A stretch of 23,384 bases of DNA. Origin: CAYVMN01 sp043808585 (lineage in GTDB: Bacteria; Desulfobacterota; DSM-4660; Desulfatiglandales; Desulfatiglandaceae). This document shows, one piece after another, positions 8,298 to 15,935 of this stretch. A program made the translations under genes and the position numbers. Below the pieces are notes generated by a model. That model made no database searches and was not told the DNA's origin. It was given only the letters and a program-made list of their open reading frames with translations. The DNA lies in contig JAZDES010000204.1 in assembly GCA_043808585.1 (NCBI GenBank), positions 1 to 23,384 of the forward strand, written 5' to 3'. Every line of letters starts with the position of its first letter. The first letter of the stretch is position 1.

Positions 8298-8592
8298 GTA
8301 ACACCTTAGCGTTTTGAAAGAAAGGCAGAGGACCGTGAGGGTCTTTTTTCCAAAGGACGTAACCCAAATTCTTCACAGCCTGTGGCACGCCCCCTTACCT
8401 TTAAATACAGTTTCTGCCAGGCAGGGGAGAGGGCTCTTCATAGGGGCATCCTCTTATGGGGCTGTTCCGTAACGAGGTTCAAGACCTCACTGCCGTTCTT
8501 TGAAATGATGCCGTCCTTTACGTCCTTTGGAAAAAAGACCCTCACGGTCTGTCATCTTACTCCTCAGTGTTTTCAAAGCGCTAAGGTATTAC
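8298..8592. repeat. MITE-like inverted-repeat element, 295 bp
   Basis: The ends are inverted: 8298-8319 matches the reverse complement of 8571-8592 over 22 bases with two mismatches. Inside, 8331-8362 is a perfect 32-base inverted copy of 8518-8549. The sequence between the arms (8363-8517) has no convincing gene. ATAAAT occurs at both edges (8291-8296 and 8593-8598), possibly a target duplication, with one unpaired G at 8297 on the left. Each 32-base arm contains GACC-N5-GGTC followed by six Ts, so in each direction it resembles a weak terminator for the two convergent operons. No transposase is present in the element, so any mobilisation would be by a transposase elsewhere. Confidence 0.7.
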
Positions 8593-8599
8593 ATAAATT

Positions 8600-8617
8600 C
8601 GGCTTTTTACGAAGCCG
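8600..8617 (-). terminator. Hairpin directly after the thiolase-like gene
   Basis: CGGCTT (8600-8605) pairs with AAGCCG (8612-8617), a 6-bp stem starting at the base next to the stop codon of the minus-strand gene. Downstream on the minus strand it reads AATTTATGT rather than a pure T-tract, so it is a weak terminator at best. Confidence 0.4.
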
Positions 8618-9784
8618 TCAATATTGATTTGAAAGAATCATCACTCCATTAAATTGATCAAGCCCGCCCATCGCGTGGGCCAGCCCCGTTTTTGCCCCCG
8701 GGATTTGACGTTCGCCCGCCTTGTCGGTTATCTGGAGTACCACTTCAGCCACCCGCTGCAAACCGGTTGCGCCAATGGGATTGGTACAGAGCACCCCGCC
8801 GGATGGATCGCATGGCAGCTCCCCTCCCCTCATTACTGTACCCGCTTCAACAAGTTCACAGGCCTTACCAAAATCGCAGAAGCCAAAGCACTCGTAAAAA
8901 AGCATTTCCTGAAATGTGAAGGGATTATACACCTCGGCAACATCCAATTCTCTTAATGGATCTGTGATACCCGCCTGCTTATAGGCCTTCTTGGCTGCAT
9001 TGATAGCGGACTGCCAGACAACCTTATCCCCCTCGCCAAAAAAGGCCTCTTCGCCACAGTAACCTACCCCTCTAATCCACGCCGGTGTGGCCCCAAGTTT
9101 CTTCACCATTCTTTCAGAGGCCATGATTACCGCGCATGCGCCGTCCGATGCCGGGCATACGTCCAATATCCTTACCGGATAAGCAATGACCCGGGATTTA
9201 AGAACATCATCCACTGTGATTCTGACCTTAATGTGGGCATATGGATTGATCAACGCGTCGGTATGGTTTCGCACCGATAGCTGTGCAGCCGCCATCCGGA
9301 CCCTTTTTTCTTCCAGGCCGTAACGGTTTGCCCATTCATTTGACTGTAGAGAAAAGATCCCCGGAGCACCGGCCAGGAATGGCCTCTGAAAAAATGGGTC
9401 GGCAACGGTTGCCATGGTGCCCTGGGGGTCTCCCTCATACATCTTCTCGGCCCCCACCACCAGGACCAGGTCAAAAAGGCCCGATGCCACATGGTAAAAG
9501 CCGGCGTGGGCCAGTGACATACCCGTAGAACCACAGGTTGCGGTCCTTATGAGAGGTTTTCCGCAGGCGCCCATGGCATCGGCCCAATAAAGGTGGGGGT
9601 TGTTTACACCCTCCATAGCAGGAGGCATAGAACCCGATATAACAGCCTCGATATGGTTCGGGTCCAGCCCTGAATCCTCAAAGGCCCGGCTCACAGCCTC
9701 ATAAATCAGTTCGGGATAGGAGACATCCATTCTTTTTCCACATCCGGTTTGACCCGTGCCTATTACGGCTACTGCTTGGCCCAT
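8618..9784 (-). CDS. Thiolase-like protein (SCP-x type) with altered catalytic site
   Basis: 388 residues from the ATG at 9784, chosen because AGGGGGGG lies just upstream. Longer in-frame readings run into the preceding gene. The thiolase fold motifs are clear: a nucleophile Cys at C84 in TATCGSTG, SGLFDLVLVVGAEKM, a central SDGACAVIMAS, and a C-terminal DPSGG..NPIGATG. Canonical thiolases have two key histidines, one in an H-x-x-F motif and one in GHP. Here they read YNPF (Y286) and TNP (N335). Loss of both predicts weak or no normal Claisen/thiolytic activity, although C84 could still form a thioester. It starts ten bases after the neighbouring thiolase-like gene, so the two products are likely partners. 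Possible roles are a two-subunit acyl-CoA thiolase or an aldolase-like enzyme. No DUF35/OB-fold partner gene is adjacent. Confidence 0.88.
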   Translation of the reverse strand: MGQAVAVIGTGQTGCGKRMDVSYPELIYEAVSRAFEDSGLDPNHIEAVISGSMPPAMEGVNNPHLYWADAMGACGKPLIRTATCGSTGMSLAHAGFYHVASGLFDLVLVVGAEKMYEGDPQGTMATVADPFFQRPFLAGAPGIFSLQSNEWANRYGLEEKRVRMAAAQLSVRNHTDALINPYAHIKVRITVDDVLKSRVIAYPVRILDVCPASDGACAVIMASERMVKKLGATPAWIRGVGYCGEEAFFGEGDKVVWQSAINAAKKAYKQAGITDPLRELDVAEVYNPFTFQEMLFYECFGFCDFGKACELVEAGTVMRGGELPCDPSGGVLCTNPIGATGLQRVAEVVLQITDKAGERQIPGAKTGLAHAMGGLDQFNGVMILSNQY

Positions 9785-9794
9785 AATACCCCCC

Positions 9795-10934
9795 CTACTT
9801 TCCGAGGATGACGACAGATTGCAATTGGCCTCCCAGCCCGTGCACACTGTGTGCAAGCGCTTTCTTAACATTGGGTACCTGGAGTTCTCCCGCCTCTCCC
9901 TTAATTTGCAAGGCAGCCTCTGCTATGCGGATCAACCCTCGAGCCACATAGGGGTTTGCTCCAAACAGCCCCCCCGAAGGGTTAACCGGAAGCGTTCCGT
10001 CCAGAGACGTTACTCCATCATTCAACAGCTCAACTCCTTTTCCAGGAGGGCAAAAACCCAATTGCTCGGTCCACAAGATCTCATGAAAAGAGGTGGTGTC
10101 GCATACCTCGGCTACATCTATTGTTTTCACAGGCTCCTTAATCCCCGCCATTCGATAAGCCATTTCAGCCGCCTTCGACAGGGACCCCTGCAGTAGATCT
10201 TGATCTCCCAAAAAAGAGTGGTTAACACTCCAGCCGATTCCTTCCACTGTTACCGGTGTATCTGTCAGATCTCTTGCAAATTCTTCATCGGCCAACAGGA
10301 CCGCGCACGCCCCGTCTGAAGTCGATGGAACATCGAGTTGTCGCAGGGGGTAAACCATCATGGGCGATGAAAGGACATCCTCCACTGTCAACTCCATTCC
10401 CCTGTGTGCGTTAGGATTTTTCCGGGCGTTTCCACTGTTTTTTACTACAACCCGTGCCAGGTGCTCCTCCCTGATTCCATAACGGTTCATATATTCCCTT
10501 GCCTGCAGCCCCGCAACCACAGTCTCGTTCAATCCCACCGGGCGCTGGAAGAACGGGTCGGCCCCCATATGAGTCAACGCATGAACCGAGGGAGACTCCG
10601 AGCACTTGGTTACACTCACGACCAGGGCTGTCGAATACTGTCCCGAGAGGACCCTCATCACCCCGTAATGAAAACCTAAGGCCGAGTCCTCCGCAGCTTT
10701 GGAGCCGCTCTTAAGATTGGCCCCTGCAGCATCATAGTAATAGCTGTTAGAACAACCAATACCCTGCCAGTAGTCCGACGAAGAGGACACCACGGTCCCA
10801 ATGTCAGACCTTTCAATTCCCACGCGATCCAAAAGCCGCCTGACAACGTCAAACATGATCTCCCGGATGTTATCCTCCAGTTTGTCATTGTGTTTGGTCT
10901 GAACCGCATCAACAATTGCTACTTTTCGATCCAT
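9795..10934 (-). CDS. Thiolase-like protein, probably non-catalytic
   Basis: 379 residues, starting MDRKVAIVDAVQTK. ATG at 10934 has GGGTGAGG immediately upstream. It shares the overall layout of its downstream neighbour: RYGIREEHLARVVVKN, TSDGACAVLLA, NPSGG. It lacks the nucleophile Cys: the matching region (about residues 76-82) reads SGSKAAE. The H-x-x-F histidine is Cys (C278 in EVCDTTSF), and the GHP histidine is Asn (N327 in GANPYVARG). With three of the catalytic positions changed, it is probably a structural or regulatory subunit of a heteromeric complex with the other thiolase-like protein (inference). It is first in a two-gene operon behind a good promoter candidate. It is unlikely to be a decayed pseudogene, since the frame and fold motifs are intact. 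Confidence 0.85.
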   Translation of the reverse strand: MDRKVAIVDAVQTKHNDKLEDNIREIMFDVVRRLLDRVGIERSDIGTVVSSSSDYWQGIGCSNSYYYDAAGANLKSGSKAAEDSALGFHYGVMRVLSGQYSTALVVSVTKCSESPSVHALTHMGADPFFQRPVGLNETVVAGLQAREYMNRYGIREEHLARVVVKNSGNARKNPNAHRGMELTVEDVLSSPMMVYPLRQLDVPSTSDGACAVLLADEEFARDLTDTPVTVEGIGWSVNHSFLGDQDLLQGSLSKAAEMAYRMAGIKEPVKTIDVAEVCDTTSFHEILWTEQLGFCPPGKGVELLNDGVTSLDGTLPVNPSGGLFGANPYVARGLIRIAEAALQIKGEAGELQVPNVKKALAHSVHGLGGQLQSVVILGK

Positions 10935-10993
10935 ACCTCACCCGCTGCGATAATTAAAGGTCTCGGAAATCCTATATTTTTAACATAAATTCT

Positions 10994-11022
10994 CTAATAT
11001 TACTATCCTCAGCCCTTGTCAA
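10994..11022 (-). promoter_or_regulatory. Candidate sigma70 promoter of the thiolase-like operon
   Basis: On the minus strand TTGACA (11022-11017) is followed after exactly 17 bases by TATTAG (10999-10994). The predicted start is near 10986, about 50 bases before the first thiolase-like start codon, in an AT-rich stretch. Confidence 0.6.
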
Positions 11023-11029
11023 TTTAGAG

Positions 11030-11353
11030 TTCTTGGGGCGTCAGCCAATACAAGACTCGGGGGGTGGGAGTCAAGCCGCAATATCCCCCTGGAAAATGAA
11101 AAAAGGATGACTCCTACCTGACGTTGGATGAAAAAATCGCCTTCGTTGACATAAGAACTGCCTTCAAGAATTCGATTTATGCCCTTTGACAGATCTCAAA
11201 AAAGACCATAGATTACATGGAAGCCACATAATTGAACCCGGCGGCTCGGTCTTCTCTCCTTATTAAATAACCGTTGGCGGCCCCTCAGCGAAAAAGAAAA
11301 GTTACGGTCTCATGCGCTCAGGGAGGCCTTAGTATGAGCTTTAGGGAGGTCAT
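11030..11353. other. Intergenic region without a recognisable intact gene
   Basis: No convincing gene is seen. A short open stretch on the + strand (about 11101-11190) reads DDSYLTLDEKIAFVDIRTAF and on to a stop after IYAL. It has protein-like composition but no proper start, and may be a fragment of a lost gene; this is weak. The region lies between divergent units: the thiolase-like operon to the left and the short + strand remnant to the right. Confidence 0.3.
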
Positions 11354-11506
11354 ATGCACAAGCAAATCTACAGGAAGTTACAGAAACAGCTGGACCAATA
11401 CTCACTGGGCTTTCCGGCCACTGAATCCGGGGTGGAGCTCAAGATACTCGAAAGGCTCTTTTCCGAGGAAGATGCAAAGTGGTTGGCAAAGAAAACGGAG
11501 GTCTAA
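11354..11506 (+). pseudogene. Short ORF, likely 5' remnant of a truncated gene
   Basis: ATG at 11354 has a near-perfect ribosome site (AGGGAGGT, 11343-11350) and opens a 50-residue frame. It starts MHKQIYRKLQKQLDQYSLGF and continues PATESGVELKILERLFSEED before ending KKTEV. The composition is that of a folded helical protein. The PxTESGVEL-x-I-L-x-x-L-F-S-x-E-x-A pattern resembles, from memory, the N-terminal segment of larger 4Fe-4S proteins of anaerobes, so this looks like the start of a gene whose rest is gone. Its last about 68 bases are antisense to the 3' end of the FN3-like gene, which supports a rearrangement junction here. A genuine small protein cannot be excluded. Confidence 0.45.
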
Positions 11507-11918
11507 CCTGAAGGGGACCAAAGGCCTCCTTTGTCTCAGGAATCACGATCTTATAAAAATAATTCTCCTCCACCGGGAGGTTCTTGTCAATGTACTTAAA
11601 CTTCTTCACCCCTGGCTTCATCTCGATCGAGGTTACTAACGTGTACGGTGCCTCCGGCGTTGCCATACTTCGATAGATTTCAAACGTCACCTGGGCCCTT
11701 TCATCAATGCTGGCCTTCCAGGTCAATCGAACCGCCCGATAGAGCGGCTCTACCTTGAATTGCGTTATAGAAGCAGGCTCCTTCTTCTCTTCGGCATGAG
11801 CCACCCCAATTGTTCCGGGTATAAAGGCCGCGATTCCTCGAAAGATTCCTCCAGAATGAACGTAAGGAAGAACAATTATAAGGCTACCAAGTATCGTAGC
11901 CCCCAATAGCCGATGCAT
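11439..11918 (-). CDS. Small secreted protein with fibronectin type III-like domain
   Basis: 159 residues from ATG 11918, chosen because GGGAGGA lies a few bases upstream and the longer frame overlaps the AOR gene. A signal peptide ends at VAHA near residue 46. Its long region with two hydrophobic stretches might instead act as an anchor. After EEKKEPASITQF comes an FN3-like beta-sandwich: LYRAVRLTWKA, FEIYRSM, a KFKYID turn, and NYFYKIV, to about residue 137. The roughly 20 residues after FGPLQV look unlike the rest and are antisense to the remnant ORF at 11354-11506, so the native C-terminus may have been replaced. It is separated from the AOR gene by 16 bases and is last in the DUF362-ferredoxin-AOR operon. 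Possible role: periplasmic accessory or scaffold of that complex (inference). Confidence 0.75.
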   Translation of the reverse strand: MHRLLGATILGSLIIVLPYVHSGGIFRGIAAFIPGTIGVAHAEEKKEPASITQFKVEPLYRAVRLTWKASIDERAQVTFEIYRSMATPEAPYTLVTSIEMKPGVKKFKYIDKNLPVEENYFYKIVIPETKEAFGPLQVRPPFSLPTTLHLPRKRAFRVS

Positions 11919-11934
11919 AAATCCTCCCACTTTT

Positions 11935-13965
11935 TCACGCCCTCCCTTCTGGAGAGAGGATGCGCCTCTTCTTGAGGTCATCTGCCACGTCCGAGAGTTT
12001 CAATGCCTTAAGGGTTTCAGCAGTGGGAATCCCCCGCTGATCCCAGCCACAAAGCCTGTAAAATTCCCCTTTGGCCCGTTCGAGGTCCTTAGTCCGATAT
12101 TGTCGTCCGGCAATATCCTTGTTCGTAAAGCAGATATCCCTGAGTACGTCGTCATCGCGGGTTCGTCCCTCTCTCGCCTGAATTGCCCGCTCAAGGGTAC
12201 ATAGCATGCTGCCTACCTGGTAGGATTCCTCTTCGCTCATCTCAAGACCGGTAACTGCCGTGAACAACCTGCTTTCCAGCGAGGAATCCCCTACGTGGTC
12301 TTTACTGTTTGGATTATATAAGAAGGGGAAGGCCACATCACATACAATGTAGCTATCCTTCAAAATGCTGCGCTCGAAAAAGTGCTTGGCCACACGGGCC
12401 GTCCAGTCCCACCTGAGACCTTTTCCGTCGGATGTAAAGAACTCAGCTGCCTCCTCCGAGCCGTATGAATATTTCATAACCGGTCTTAGCAAGGGGATCA
12501 ACTTATCGGCAACTGCCATTTGCGACGGATAGCCCAAAGACGTTGCAGCTCCCCATATCTGAGACATCAGATTGTGAGATACCATTGCATCCCGATTGTC
12601 CAGGGCCCACAAAAGGGCCAGGTGGGAAATGGCATATCCCCCGGGAAAACCACCGTAGTTAAGCCAGTGCTCCCGGTACCCCCCGAATTTTCCCCCTCGT
12701 GGATATAGCGGATGCATCAATTCTTGAGCCTTACCCCCGAGCCTGGTGGCCGTCCTCTGGCATCCCTCTGCCAGTTGATCTCCGAATCCCTCCCGGTATG
12801 CAATCTTTTTAAGCAGCTTTTGTATGAACTTCCGACTGCCGATCTGGTCGAGCGGCATATCGATCTCATCATCGTCAAGCACGTTGTTCTTATAACAGGC
12901 GGCCAGCCAGGGAATTATACCATGAATTTCATAGGCATTGATCCCGTAATAATCCGCCAGGCGGCCGGCCTCCCATGCGAGCTTGCTGTAACCCCTTTCA
13001 GGATCAACTGCAATGGATTCCATATACATCATTGATTGCACACACTGGGCCACCCCGCCGGGTATATCAGGCCCGCTCACCCGTGCTCTGCATCCGATAG
13101 GGCACGCATAACATCCATCCGGGGTGCGTTTGTAGCCTGAGTTGGGAGATGCGCACAGGTCCCAGAGCTCTCCTGGCGCCCCGGACAACTGACCGCGGTC
13201 CTGGCCTCCCCAGATATTATACTTGAAACCTGGCTCAATAGGCTCAAGGGGGGCCCCGGGCTTGGATGGGCGAGAAAAGAGAGACTGGATATGGCGGGTT
13301 ACTTCCATAAGTTGCTTGGGCCTTGCCACCTTGACCGAACCCGTCCCCCTCACAGCTATGGCCTTCAGATTTTTTGAGCCCATGACGCCTCCGTACCCCC
13401 CCTGCCCTGAGGCGTCACCCGAATCTGTGATGATGATCCCGAGCCGGCTCTTCATCTCGCCTGCCTTGCCGATCGTCATCACCCTTGCATCCTTGCCGTG
13501 AACCCCCCAGAGTGCCTCCTGGGTTGAAAACGGGTCCATGCCCCAGAGGTATGCAGCATCCCGGATTTCTCCCTTTCCGTCATGGATCCAAATATAAACG
13601 GGCTTGGGGGCCTTGCCATATACCACGACCGCGTCAAAGCCCGCCCATTTGAGCTCCGGTGCCCAGTGCCCGCCCACGCCAGAGCGACAATATGATTCAA
13701 CCGGAGCGGTCTGAGCGGCCTTGCCCATGACCATAAAACGGCCGGAGGTGGGAGCCAACGTGCCCTGCAGGGGTCCGGTTACAAATATCAGGCGGTTTTG
13801 AGCATCAAAGGCCCTCACATCCGGGGGGACCTCTTCCCAATATATCCGGGCCCCCAATCCTCTACCGCCCAAATAACCAGGGACATAATCAGATGACGCA
13901 ACGACCTCAATTTTGCCGTTTGTAAGGTCAATCCTCAGGATCTTGCCCGCCCATCCATACATCAT
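11935..13965 (-). CDS. Aldehyde:ferredoxin oxidoreductase family protein (AOR 2)
   Basis: 676 residues, slightly longer than classic AOR. It opens MMYGWAGKILRIDLTNGKI. Fe-S ligands are CYACPIGC (C285, C288, C292) and C542 in SYIVCDVAF. GGHWAPELKWAGFDAVVVYG and GQGGYGGVMGSKNLKAIAVRG are the cofactor-region motifs. There is no twin-arginine or Sec signal at its own N-terminus. It begins three bases after the stop of a Tat-signal ferredoxin gene and is followed by a gene for a secreted protein. This suggests a complex assembled in the cytoplasm with its tungstopterin and co-exported by the ferredoxin subunit (inference). Either of the two consecutive ATGs could be used; GAGGG lies eight bases upstream. 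It belongs to a divergent AOR subgroup relative to AOR 1, and its substrate is unknown. Confidence 0.93.
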   Translation of the reverse strand: MMYGWAGKILRIDLTNGKIEVVASSDYVPGYLGGRGLGARIYWEEVPPDVRAFDAQNRLIFVTGPLQGTLAPTSGRFMVMGKAAQTAPVESYCRSGVGGHWAPELKWAGFDAVVVYGKAPKPVYIWIHDGKGEIRDAAYLWGMDPFSTQEALWGVHGKDARVMTIGKAGEMKSRLGIIITDSGDASGQGGYGGVMGSKNLKAIAVRGTGSVKVARPKQLMEVTRHIQSLFSRPSKPGAPLEPIEPGFKYNIWGGQDRGQLSGAPGELWDLCASPNSGYKRTPDGCYACPIGCRARVSGPDIPGGVAQCVQSMMYMESIAVDPERGYSKLAWEAGRLADYYGINAYEIHGIIPWLAACYKNNVLDDDEIDMPLDQIGSRKFIQKLLKKIAYREGFGDQLAEGCQRTATRLGGKAQELMHPLYPRGGKFGGYREHWLNYGGFPGGYAISHLALLWALDNRDAMVSHNLMSQIWGAATSLGYPSQMAVADKLIPLLRPVMKYSYGSEEAAEFFTSDGKGLRWDWTARVAKHFFERSILKDSYIVCDVAFPFLYNPNSKDHVGDSSLESRLFTAVTGLEMSEEESYQVGSMLCTLERAIQAREGRTRDDDVLRDICFTNKDIAGRQYRTKDLERAKGEFYRLCGWDQRGIPTAETLKALKLSDVADDLKKRRILSPEGRA

Positions 13966-13968
13966 CTG

Positions 13969-14634
13969 TTATCCCTCACGAAGCACAGGGTATCCGGTCA
14001 GAATACCCCCCCCTGACCACTCGTAGCGCAGCGCCCCATACGGGCAGTATTTCACGCACTGCGGATCACCAAGGCAGAGATGGCATTTCACGACCTGCTC
14101 AGCCTCTGGATCGAAACGAGGTCGCGGTGGAGTAAACACGCTCCCGCATGCCTCTATGCATCGACCACATCCTATGCACAGAATGTCGTCAATAATCCTC
14201 GCGTTCGTCCCTGACGCTGTGTCAACTTTGATGGCCTCCTCCGGGCAGATATGAAGGCACAACGGCTTCACGCACTGAAAGCAGGTGTTTGCCTCGTATT
14301 TCCCCTTTAGATAATCCTTTTCCAGTATGATTCGCGCCTGAGCTGATGAAGAGTGTCCTTTGCTATTATAATTCGTACAAACGGCCTCGCATGTGCGGCA
14401 ACCTGAGCAGAGTTCAGGGTCTCCAAGCACAACGCCCTTTGTCAACGGTACCGCCCATCCATCAGGCAGGGTGAGTGCCTCCAGGGTATTTGCCACTCCA
14501 GCAGCTCCTGTGAGAAAAGCCATGCCCACCATGCCGCTCTTCAGGAAAGTACGTCGGGTCAGGGGTGGAAACTTTGTGTCCAGTTCTATCTTTTCTTCAC
14601 TGCTCTCTTTGGACCGATTTTCCTTCACAGTCAT
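13969..14634 (-). CDS. Tat-exported four-cluster ferredoxin subunit (DmsB/HycB-like)
   Basis: 221 residues. A Tat signal is seen: LTRRTFLKSG with RR at 27-28, followed by a hydrophobic stretch to about residue 54. The n-region before RR is unusually long. Sixteen cysteines form four clusters in the DmsB-type order: 76/79/82/86, 118/121/126/130, 153/156/159/163 and 184/187/193/197, the last in CHLCLGDPQCVKYC. Known role of the class: electron relay between a molybdo- or tungsto-enzyme and a membrane or soluble carrier. It lies immediately upstream of AOR 2 (three bases) and is surely its partner. The Tat signal places it outside the cytoplasmic membrane, which is unexpected for an AOR partner. 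No membrane anchor gene (DmsC/NrfD) is present nearby. Confidence 0.9.
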   Translation of the reverse strand: MTVKENRSKESSEEKIELDTKFPPLTRRTFLKSGMVGMAFLTGAAGVANTLEALTLPDGWAVPLTKGVVLGDPELCSGCRTCEAVCTNYNSKGHSSSAQARIILEKDYLKGKYEANTCFQCVKPLCLHICPEEAIKVDTASGTNARIIDDILCIGCGRCIEACGSVFTPPRPRFDPEAEQVVKCHLCLGDPQCVKYCPYGALRYEWSGGGILTGYPVLREG

Positions 14635-14680
14635 TGTCCTAGCCTATTATCCGGGCCTAAAAAGAACCCATCTGTAAAAT

Positions 14681-14719
14681 GTGCCCCATTCACCCTGGCA
14701 TGGAGACTGAATGGGGCAC
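14681..14719 (-). terminator. 12-bp perfect inverted repeat between DUF362 and ferredoxin genes
   Basis: GTGCCCCATTCA (14681-14692) pairs with TGAATGGGGCAC (14708-14719) around a 15-base loop. On the minus strand it is followed by ATTTTACAG, on the + strand by CTCTTTCTTCTT. It probably acts as a partial terminator or RNA-processing/stability element between the first gene and the rest of the operon, and would set their ratio. Confidence 0.6.
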
Positions 14720-14743
14720 CTCTTTCTTCTTACCTGAACGCTC

Positions 14744-15928
14744 TTACAAGAAAAGCAGTTTGACGTCTTGCCGACCCCGCGCGTATCCGGCGCCGACCTT
14801 CACGGCCTGCATGATCTGGTTGACCTCCCAGGCATGCATTGTGATCTTATTCTGCACCTGCGGGTACCATTCCTGCAATACCTGAATGCCTATTACATCG
14901 TTTGCCACCTGGTCTCCCGAGGCGATGACAAAGCCTGGGGCGACCTCCTCGCCGTGGGAAGGCCCGCCGCTGATGAACGAGCGCCGGCCGTCCATAATGA
15001 TGAGATCCGGCTTGATGGGGATATTGATCTCTGCGGCCTGCTGACCGACAAAGATGTGGTTGAAGGCGTGGAGTTGCGCCCCCCGGTCCGCCCGATGAAG
15101 GATTCCGACCGAGAGCTTCAAAGCCATGGTGATGTGTCCCAGGAAGTGGGTTTTCATGATAGGAGTGTAAATAATCTTGTCGAAATTCCGAAGGGCCTCC
15201 ACATATCCTACGGTCCCGTCACCCCCGCCGAATCGACCAAGAATTTCCGCGTTTGGATTGGTTATATGCATCCACTTGCCCTTGTCGAAATCTAGCAGTT
15301 CCACCCCGTTGCTCTTGCATACGGTATCGTAGCCAACAATCTTAATAACCCTCTCAGTAGGTCCCCATGGGCCACAGCTATCCCCGACCGTCAGCTTTCC
15401 ATATCCTTCAGCTTGTAATACCTGGATCAAGGCCTGCAGAAATACGGGATCCGTCCCTCCTCCTGGCCAGGGATCGGCCGTGTTCATGTTCGGCTTGATA
15501 AGGATGCGATCAGACTTTTTCAGCGACTTTCCAAAGCCGCCGAGCTTGTCCACCGCGCGCTTGATGTCCCCCTTCAAGTCGCGGTCGAGCGGTGTCGACT
15601 CGACGATGCTCACTAATGATTTGTTGCCGTCCGCGTACCAATTTTCGTGTAGATGCGACCATTTAACCGGCTTCATGTCGTTGACGAATTCCTCTGGTTC
15701 CTTCGTGAAATACCCTTTCGGAAGAGGAGCGTTCTTGATGAATTCGCCGTACTGGTCGAGCTGAACATCCCGGAACTGCCACACGCCCGAGTGGGCAGGC
15801 CTATCTAGATCGTCCACAGCGTGGGCCGTTTCCTTTAGGCTCAAGAGGCCTACAGCAGCTACACCGGCGCCACAGTACTTGACCATATCTTTAAAAAATT
15901 TCCTTCGTGATAGATCTTTGGATTCCAT
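14744..15928 (-). CDS. DUF362 domain protein with Tat signal
   Basis: 394 residues from ATG 15928. An earlier ATG at 15946 is in frame, but the strong ribosome site AGGAGA lies between the two and points to the second. A Tat signal is clear: LSRRKFFKD with RR at 8-9, a hydrophobic region, and cleavage after AHA (residue 37). The body matches DUF362: RILIKPNMNTADPWPGG, KLTVGDSCGPWGPTER, IYTPIMKTHFLGHITMALK, then a C-terminal IIMDGRRSFISGGP. The family has no settled biochemical role; members occur beside redox and Fe-S proteins in anaerobes. This one lacks a C-terminal ferredoxin domain. It is first in a run leading to the Tat ferredoxin, AOR 2 and the secreted FN3-like protein, so the set probably functions outside the cytoplasm (inference). 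Confidence 0.88.
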   Translation of the reverse strand: MESKDLSRRKFFKDMVKYCGAGVAAVGLLSLKETAHAVDDLDRPAHSGVWQFRDVQLDQYGEFIKNAPLPKGYFTKEPEEFVNDMKPVKWSHLHENWYADGNKSLVSIVESTPLDRDLKGDIKRAVDKLGGFGKSLKKSDRILIKPNMNTADPWPGGGTDPVFLQALIQVLQAEGYGKLTVGDSCGPWGPTERVIKIVGYDTVCKSNGVELLDFDKGKWMHITNPNAEILGRFGGGDGTVGYVEALRNFDKIIYTPIMKTHFLGHITMALKLSVGILHRADRGAQLHAFNHIFVGQQAAEINIPIKPDLIIMDGRRSFISGGPSHGEEVAPGFVIASGDQVANDVIGIQVLQEWYPQVQNKITMHAWEVNQIMQAVKVGAGYARGRQDVKLLFL

Positions 15929-15935
15929 CTTCGGG

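Noticed and set aside
8382..8627. 81-residue + strand open frame within the inverted-repeat element
   Set aside because: It spans the inner inverted-repeat arm and the downstream hairpin, has no ribosome site, and the composition is not protein-like. A transposase or protein encoded by the element is not supported.
9785..9871. N-terminal extension of the downstream thiolase-like protein (start at 9871)
   Set aside because: The extra residues lie inside the preceding gene, and a strong G-rich ribosome site directly precedes ATG 9784, where family similarity begins.
11274..11639. 121-residue + strand open frame
   Set aside because: It is out of frame with the better-supported short ORF at 11354 and runs antisense through the FN3-like gene. 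The sequence is rich in W, S and R without a domain.
14681..14719. Inverted repeat considered as a riboswitch or T-box
   Set aside because: It is a simple single stem with no conserved core sequence of any riboswitch class that I recognise.
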